Source: Methanosphaera sp. | GTDB taxonomy: Archaea; Methanobacteriota; Methanobacteria; Methanobacteriales; Methanobacteriaceae | Direction of reading: 5' to 3' | Assembly: GCF_022768985.1 (NCBI RefSeq) | Contig: NZ_JALEKL010000011.1 | Span: 124,001-188,000, forward strand | Length of the DNA stretch: 64,000 nucleotides | Part shown: positions 59,469-64,000 of the stretch, piece by piece | Layout: every line of letters begins with the position of its first letter | How positions within the stretch are numbered: the stretch's first letter is position 1 | The notes under the pieces: model-generated | Told to the model about the DNA's origin: nothing | Databases searched by the model: none | What the model saw: only the letters and a program-made list of their open reading frames with translations | Position numbers and translations under genes: made by a program

Positions 59469-60383
59469 TCACCTTATTACTACAGATCCCTCATTATCAG
59501 GTTCTGTCTCTATCAACAATCCAGGATACTTAGAAAGTGCACTTTTAATTTCTTCAATATCAAGATCATCTACTAATATAGAATAAGCAGATCCAGTCCC
59601 AGATAATCCTGCAGCTTTTGCTCCTGCTTTTAATGCATCAAGTACAATGTTTGTATCAAAATTTAGTGCATTAGCATAAAGTAAGCCATTTAAGGTTAGA
59701 GCTTTTTCAATATTTTCATCTATTGCATGCGAAAATGCTATTTCCACAAGTGGTGCTAAAACTTTCATATTTTCAACATCACACTGTGCAGTATATGAAG
59801 ATTTGTCTGGTATATATATTAAAACTTTCGAATATTTAATAGAATAATCTTTCAAAATTTTCCTTTCATAATTATCACATATCTTCCATCCACCATAAAA
59901 TGATGCAGAAGCATCATCATATGCACCAGTAATAGATACACCAACATCTAGTGATGCTTCAATTGCAATATTTACAATGTCATCATCTGTAATATTAACA
60001 TCATCCATAGTTAAGTTACATGCACCTAAAAGCTCAATTATTGTCCCATAAACTACTGAATTTGATGCTGCACTACTACTTGAAAGACCTGATCCTGGTG
60101 GAATATCTGATTTTGTTTTAACTTCTAATTTAATATTTTTAAGATTAAAACAATCATATTCACATAATTTTTCATATGTTAACTTGATACAACGCTCCAT
60201 TAGTGATGTATCCATGTCTGGATCATCAAGGCTGATACATTCACATTCTATATCTTCTTTTGCATCAAAACTTACAATATTTACATCTGCTGTTACATAT
60301 AATTTTATTCCAAAAGCAGAACCAAAACCTGTTGCAATTGCATTAATTACTGTTGCTGATGCAGGAGATCGTACTTTTACCAT
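59469..60383 (-). CDS. Shikimate kinase, archaeal GHMP type
   Basis: It phosphorylates shikimate in aromatic amino-acid synthesis; archaea use a GHMP-superfamily enzyme unrelated to bacterial AroK. The ATP motif SDIPPGSGLSSSSAASNSVV lies near residue 93 and the C-terminal GHMP motif in KAAGLSGTGSAYSILV. At 304 residues it is complete. An AAAGGTGTA RBS precedes the ATG. First gene of the shikimate kinase-chorismate mutase-S17e cluster. Confidence 0.95.
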   Translation of the reverse strand: MVKVRSPASATVINAIATGFGSAFGIKLYVTADVNIVSFDAKEDIECECISLDDPDMDTSLMERCIKLTYEKLCEYDCFNLKNIKLEVKTKSDIPPGSGLSSSSAASNSVVYGTIIELLGACNLTMDDVNITDDDIVNIAIEASLDVGVSITGAYDDASASFYGGWKICDNYERKILKDYSIKYSKVLIYIPDKSSYTAQCDVENMKVLAPLVEIAFSHAIDENIEKALTLNGLLYANALNFDTNIVLDALKAGAKAAGLSGTGSAYSILVDDLDIEEIKSALSKYPGLLIETEPDNEGSVVIR

Positions 60384-60699
60384 TGAAAATTACACCTTTT
60401 TATAAATTTTTTTAATATTTTTTTTATATTATTTTAAAATATATTAGAATTTATTAATATAAGTTAAATGAATTTTACATAAAAATATGCTAATTTTATA
60501 GGATGATATGTAGCATATAAAACTATTTTATAAATTATGAATATTATCTTTAAAATAAAATTTAAATTATATATAGATGGTTGTTATATTATTATATGAT
60601 TATAAAAAAAAATGAAATCTAATAGATGATATTATAAAATATTTATATATTTATATAAAGTTAATATAGATACAAAAAAAAATTTTAAAGGTGAAAAAA
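60384..60699. other. Divergent intergenic, shikimate kinase / glutaredoxin
   Basis: No gene is seen. On the plus strand atttatatatttatataaag at 60641-60660 is a strong TATA candidate about 45-60 nt before the glutaredoxin-like gene, whose RBS (aaaggtga) lies at 60687-60694. Confidence 0.5.
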
Positions 60700-60960
60700 A
60701 TGGTTGTAAAACTTGAAGTATACACATCACAAACATGCCCATTTTGTCCAAGGGCTGTTGCTGCAGCAGAAAAAGTAGTTGAAAAATTTGGTGACCAAGT
60801 AGAATATGAACATCTTGATGTAGCAGAAAACATGGATAAAGTACAACAATATGAAATAATGTCTGTACCAACAGTTATTATTGATGGTGAAGTTGCATTT
60901 GTAGGTGCACCAACAGCAAGAAATCTTGCAGAAAAAGTAAAAGAAAAATTAGGACAATAG
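60700..60960 (+). CDS. Glutaredoxin-like thiol-disulfide protein
   Basis: An 86-residue thioredoxin-fold protein. The dithiol site CPFC lies in YTSQTCPFCPRAVAAAE, and the cis-proline is in MSVPTVIIDGEVAFVGAP. It resembles the small archaeal Grx/Trx hybrids (such as MtTrx of Methanothermobacter), which reduce protein disulfides. The ATG at 60700 is preferred because AAAGGTGA lies just before it; a GTG at 60691 would be inside that RBS. Confidence 0.92.
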   Translation: MVVKLEVYTSQTCPFCPRAVAAAEKVVEKFGDQVEYEHLDVAENMDKVQQYEIMSVPTVIIDGEVAFVGAPTARNLAEKVKEKLGQ

Positions 60961-61281
60961 ATACAATCTCCTAATTTTCCATAACCCCCTTCTCCTCCTC
61001 TTTTTTATTAGATGAACTATTTTTTTCTAAGATCACTTATTTCATATTATTTTAAATTAAAAAAATACAAATTTTAAATACCTTATTTTAAAGCTTTATT
61101 TATTTTTATTAAACAATATAATACAACAAATGCCTATTATTTTAGATAAATAATTAAAGAAATATCACTATAATTATTATATAATATGATTTAATGCTAA
61201 TATAATCATGAAAATTATTAGAAATTTGAAAATATTACAAGTTAAGATTATATTTTTTTTATTGATGGGGGATAATTTTAA
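60961..61281. other. Intergenic between glutaredoxin and cbiD
   Basis: It begins with a likely terminator at 60981-61008 (ataaccccct, tctcctcctc, then T6). The rest is AT-rich leader for cbiD, with an RBS-like gggggat at 61266-61272; no other gene is seen. Confidence 0.45.
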
Positions 61282-62397
61282 ATGGAAGCACATGAAAATT
61301 CACCTGAAAAGTCAGGTATTACAACAGGAAGTGTTGCAACAGCAGCATCACTTGCAGCACTACTAAAACTAACAGATAAAGCACCAGAAGTTGTTGAGAT
61401 AAGAACTCCAATAACAAAACTTAATGTTAAAATTGAAAAATCAAAAGTTATTGATGATAAAACTGCACAAGCAAGTGTAATTAAGCCTACATATAATGAT
61501 CCTGATGTTACACGTGGAATTGAAATAATATCTGAAGTTACACTAACAGATAATAGTGGTTTTGTTGAAATTACAGCAGGAGAAGGTGTGGGTGTTGTTA
61601 CAAAGCCTGGTCTTCAAATTCCTGTTGGTGAATATGCAATAAATCCAACACCAAGAAGTATGATAAAAGAAAATCTTAAAAGATATCTTCCAGAGGGCAG
61701 GGGTGTTATTGTTAAGATAATAATACCAGAAGGACGTGCTATTGCTCCTAAAACCATGAATAGTCGTCTTGGTATTATGGATGGAATATCTGTTCTTGGT
61801 ACAACAGGTGTTGCAAGACCAATGTCATCAAAGGCATATAAGGATTCTCTTCGTGTACAAATTGATGTTGCAGTAGCAAATGGATATCGTGATCTTCTCT
61901 TTGTTCCTGGAAATATTGGTACAAATATTGCAAAGGAAAATCTTGAAGTTGAAGATGATGCAATAATTGAGATGAGTAACTTTGTTGGATTTATGCTTGA
62001 TGAGGCTGATAAAGAATCAGGTTCTATTGATTCAATCACAATTTTTGGTCATGCAGGAAAGCTTATTAAAATTGCAGCAGGTATATTTAATACAAAGCAA
62101 AGTGTTGCAGATGCAAGACGTGAAATTATGGCATGTTATAGTGCTCTTTGTGGAGCAGATACAAAGACTGTTTGTGACATCTTTGCATGTATTACAACAG
62201 AGGATGTTATTAAAATTCTTGATAAAAACAATCTAACAGATAAGGTATTTACACTTATTGCTGATGAAATTGTTAAATTATGTGAACTTAAATATAATAT
62301 TAAGTTTTATGTTACAATAGTTAAGATGAATGGTGATATTCTAACAAAAGATCATGCAAAGCAAATACCATTTAAATGGAAAACAACAGAAGAATAG
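61282..62397 (+). CDS. cbiD: Cobalt-precorrin-5B C1-methyltransferase
   Basis: An enzyme of the anaerobic cobamide pathway that methylates C1 of the corrin ring using SAM. Family marks are the N-terminal SGITTGSVATAASLAAL, GEGVGVVTKPGLQIPVGE, NPTPRSMI, IFGHAGKLIKIAAGIFNT and DARREI. At 371 residues it is complete. Cobamide is essential for the methyl-transfer reactions of methylotrophic methanogenesis. It precedes the glycosyltransferase gene by about 50 nt, with no obvious functional link. Confidence 0.95.
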   Translation: MEAHENSPEKSGITTGSVATAASLAALLKLTDKAPEVVEIRTPITKLNVKIEKSKVIDDKTAQASVIKPTYNDPDVTRGIEIISEVTLTDNSGFVEITAGEGVGVVTKPGLQIPVGEYAINPTPRSMIKENLKRYLPEGRGVIVKIIIPEGRAIAPKTMNSRLGIMDGISVLGTTGVARPMSSKAYKDSLRVQIDVAVANGYRDLLFVPGNIGTNIAKENLEVEDDAIIEMSNFVGFMLDEADKESGSIDSITIFGHAGKLIKIAAGIFNTKQSVADARREIMACYSALCGADTKTVCDIFACITTEDVIKILDKNNLTDKVFTLIADEIVKLCELKYNIKFYVTIVKMNGDILTKDHAKQIPFKWKTTEE

Positions 62398-62446
62398 AAA
62401 AATAATAATATTAAGATAATAAGTATTTTAGGTTGTGTATGTGGTT

Positions 62447-63520
62447 ATGAATATTTGTATTATTGGACAGTATCCTCCAAAGCTTGGTGGTGTTGCAACT
62501 TATATGAAAAACTTGGAAGATGAACTTCAAGCTATGGGACATAATGTTTATGTTCTTACATATAAACAAGACTGTGACTTTAAAGATAATGTCTTTTGTG
62601 CAAATACAGTTAATATTCCAGTTCTTCGTGGTGTTAGCTTTATAATATCTGCATATTTTAAGTTACGTGAAATTATAAAAAAATATGATATTGATGTTAT
62701 ACATGCAAACTACCTCATACCCCCAGGTATTATTGCATCATTAATTCATAAAAAAGATATTAAAATTGTCATGACAGCACATGGATCTGACATAAATATA
62801 CTACCCGAAAATAAGATTATACGACCAATACTTAAACATACCCTTAAATGTGTAGATGAGGTGTATTTTGTAAGTGAAAAGCTACAACAAAAAGCATTAG
62901 CAATGAATATTGAAGGACTAGCTGAAAAATCAAAAGTTACACCAAATACTGTTAATATAAATAAATTTAAGCCAATAGATGAAAATACCAAAACATTAAA
63001 TGAAAAATATCAAATGCCAGTAGTTGTATTTATTGGAAATCTAGTTAAACAGAAAGGACTAAAATACCTACTTAAAGCAAAAAAACTATCAAAAACAACA
63101 TACACACTTCTAATATATGGTGATGGAATACTAAAAGATGAACTAAAAAACTACATCAAGGAAAATAAAATACAAAACACCTACCTTATGGGAAAAACAG
63201 ACACACCCGAGATAATCATACCACAAAGTGATATAATGGTACTTCCATCAGTATCTGAAGGTGCAAGCCTTGTAGCACTTGAGGCAATGTCATGTGCAAA
63301 GCCATTAATTGCAACAGATACAGGAAATATAACAACAACAATAAAAAATAACCATGATGGAATAATAGTTCCAACATGCAACCCTCAAAAACTAGCAGAT
63401 GCAATAGATGAACTAATAGAAGATGAAGATAAAAGAATAAAAATAGGTGAAAATGCACGAAAAACAGTGATTGAAAACTACTCAAAGATGCAAATACCAT
63501 ATGCAAATAAAGAACAATGA
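62447..63520 (+). CDS. GT4-family glycosyltransferase
   Basis: A 357-residue GT-B enzyme transferring a sugar from a nucleotide donor, probably for surface glycans. The N-terminal acceptor side begins NICIIGQYPPKLGGVATYMKNL; the donor side has VVFIGNLVKQKGLKYLLKA and the EX7E motif region SEGASLVALEAMSCAKPLIATDTG. No membrane span is evident. ATG 62447 is chosen at the usual family start; GTG 62435 is an alternative. It precedes the helicase gene by about 60 nt on the same strand. Confidence 0.92.
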   Translation: MNICIIGQYPPKLGGVATYMKNLEDELQAMGHNVYVLTYKQDCDFKDNVFCANTVNIPVLRGVSFIISAYFKLREIIKKYDIDVIHANYLIPPGIIASLIHKKDIKIVMTAHGSDINILPENKIIRPILKHTLKCVDEVYFVSEKLQQKALAMNIEGLAEKSKVTPNTVNINKFKPIDENTKTLNEKYQMPVVVFIGNLVKQKGLKYLLKAKKLSKTTYTLLIYGDGILKDELKNYIKENKIQNTYLMGKTDTPEIIIPQSDIMVLPSVSEGASLVALEAMSCAKPLIATDTGNITTTIKNNHDGIIVPTCNPQKLADAIDELIEDEDKRIKIGENARKTVIENYSKMQIPYANKEQ

Positions 63521-63579
63521 AATGAATAATTAGAAAAAATATAGAAAATAAAATGACTTAATTGTGAGGCTTGAATAAC

Positions 63580-64000
63580 TTGGTAAATATTGACCCAGAA
63601 ATTGATGCAATAATAAAAAAGGCATATCCATACATTAAAGAATTTAACCCAGCACAACAGGCAGTGATAGATTCAGGATATCTTGAAAGTGAAGACAACT
63701 ACATAATCTCAATTCCAACAGCAAGTGGTAAAACAGTTCTCGGAGTACTAGCAGCACTAAAAGTACTACAAAAAGGTGGAAAGATAATCTATGCAGTACC
63801 ACTAAAATCACTACAAAATGAGAAATATAAGGAATTTAAGAGATTTGAGGAATTTGGATACAAGGTAGGTAAAAGTCCAAAAACATCAGACATTGCAGTG
63901 ATGGTATTTGAATCATTTGATGTGCTAACACGTTCTGCAAATCAAATAAGTGAAGTTGACCTTGTAATAATTGATGAATTTCACATGATAGGTGACTATT
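63580..64000 (+). CDS. Ski2-like DExH helicase, N-terminal part
   Basis: An open frame runs to the window edge (about 140 residues). Visible are the Q-like NPAQQAVIDSG, Walker A IPTASGKTVLGVLAAL, motif Ia YAVPLKSLQNEKYKEF and motif II LVIIDEFHMIGD. This fits Hel308/Ski2-like helicases, which remodel forks or RNA, but the rest of the gene is missing. There is no ATG; TTG 63580 is preferred, with gagg 10 nt before it (another TTG lies at 63571). Confidence 0.85.
   Translation, partial: MVNIDPEIDAIIKKAYPYIKEFNPAQQAVIDSGYLESEDNYIISIPTASGKTVLGVLAALKVLQKGGKIIYAVPLKSLQNEKYKEFKRFEEFGYKVGKSPKTSDIAVMVFESFDVLTRSANQISEVDLVIIDEFHMIGDY

Noticed and set aside
60632-60871. Minus-strand frames opposite the glutaredoxin-like gene
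   Set aside because: Antisense to a clear CPFC protein with an RBS and TATA box.

Overview
The window is a 64 kb, very AT-rich chromosomal segment of a methanogenic archaeon of the order Methanobacteriales, most likely Methanosphaera or a close relative. Supporting genes are F420-dependent methylene-H4MPT dehydrogenase (mtd), heterodisulfide reductase hdrCBA, cyclic 2,3-diphosphoglycerate synthetase, a 68-residue archaeal histone, two thermosome subunits, archaeal-type AspRS, archaeal GHMP shikimate kinase, NucS and an archaeal HMG-CoA synthase/thiolase pair. Ribosome-binding sites are strong (GGAGG, AGGTGA), TTG and GTG starts are common, and one gene appears to start at ATT.

Layout. 1-6.4 kb: a truncated membrane protein, nucS, a TIR-like protein with a ferredoxin, a nitrilase-family amidase, a HEAT-repeat protein with a histone-H1-like tail, cfbB/cbiA and mtd. 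6.5-11.7 kb: three tandem MATE efflux paralogues; the first is frameshifted and the third is co-transcribed with a MarR regulator that has a cysteine-periodic N-terminus. 11.9-17.2 kb: an SDR reductase, a Na+/solute symporter with a 38-residue accessory protein, an 8Fe ferredoxin, an unknown protein and an AraC-type regulator. 17.3-24 kb: aspS, hisD, a divergent thermosome subunit, cDPG synthetase and a 35-residue basic protein. 24-32.3 kb: a UvrD-like helicase, the hdrCBA operon, cysS and tRNA-Cys.

32.6-38 kb: histone, then an ArsR-regulated heavy-metal P-type ATPase with a very His/Cys-rich N-terminus and an evident palindromic operator, an Asn/Ser/Thr-rich anchored surface protein and an ACT-domain protein. 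38.5-47.2 kb: the first two mevalonate-pathway genes, then a 6.2 kb adhesin-like surface-protein gene broken by two frameshifts and one nonsense codon. 47.5-54.2 kb: an unknown helical protein, the second thermosome subunit, a 1,093-residue coiled-coil protein and a PAP2 phosphatase. 54.4-60.4 kb: two minus-strand clusters, lysC-dapA-dapB-asd (lysine/diaminopimelate) and shikimate kinase-chorismate mutase-S17e. 60.7-64 kb: a glutaredoxin-like protein, cbiD, a glycosyltransferase and the start of a Ski2-like helicase.

Functional links: HdrCBA and Mtd belong to methanogenic C1/redox metabolism. CfbB and CbiD serve F430/cobamide synthesis. LysC, DapA, DapB and Asd, with shikimate kinase and chorismate mutase, serve amino-acid synthesis. 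The MATE genes, the metal ATPase, the surface proteins and the glycosyltransferase form the envelope and stress part. I see no CRISPR array, insertion sequence or prophage. The most interesting item is the hdrCBA locus: HdrA carries a C-terminal domain resembling MvhD but with its iron-sulfur cysteines gone, and HdrB has lost one cysteine of its second CCG motif.
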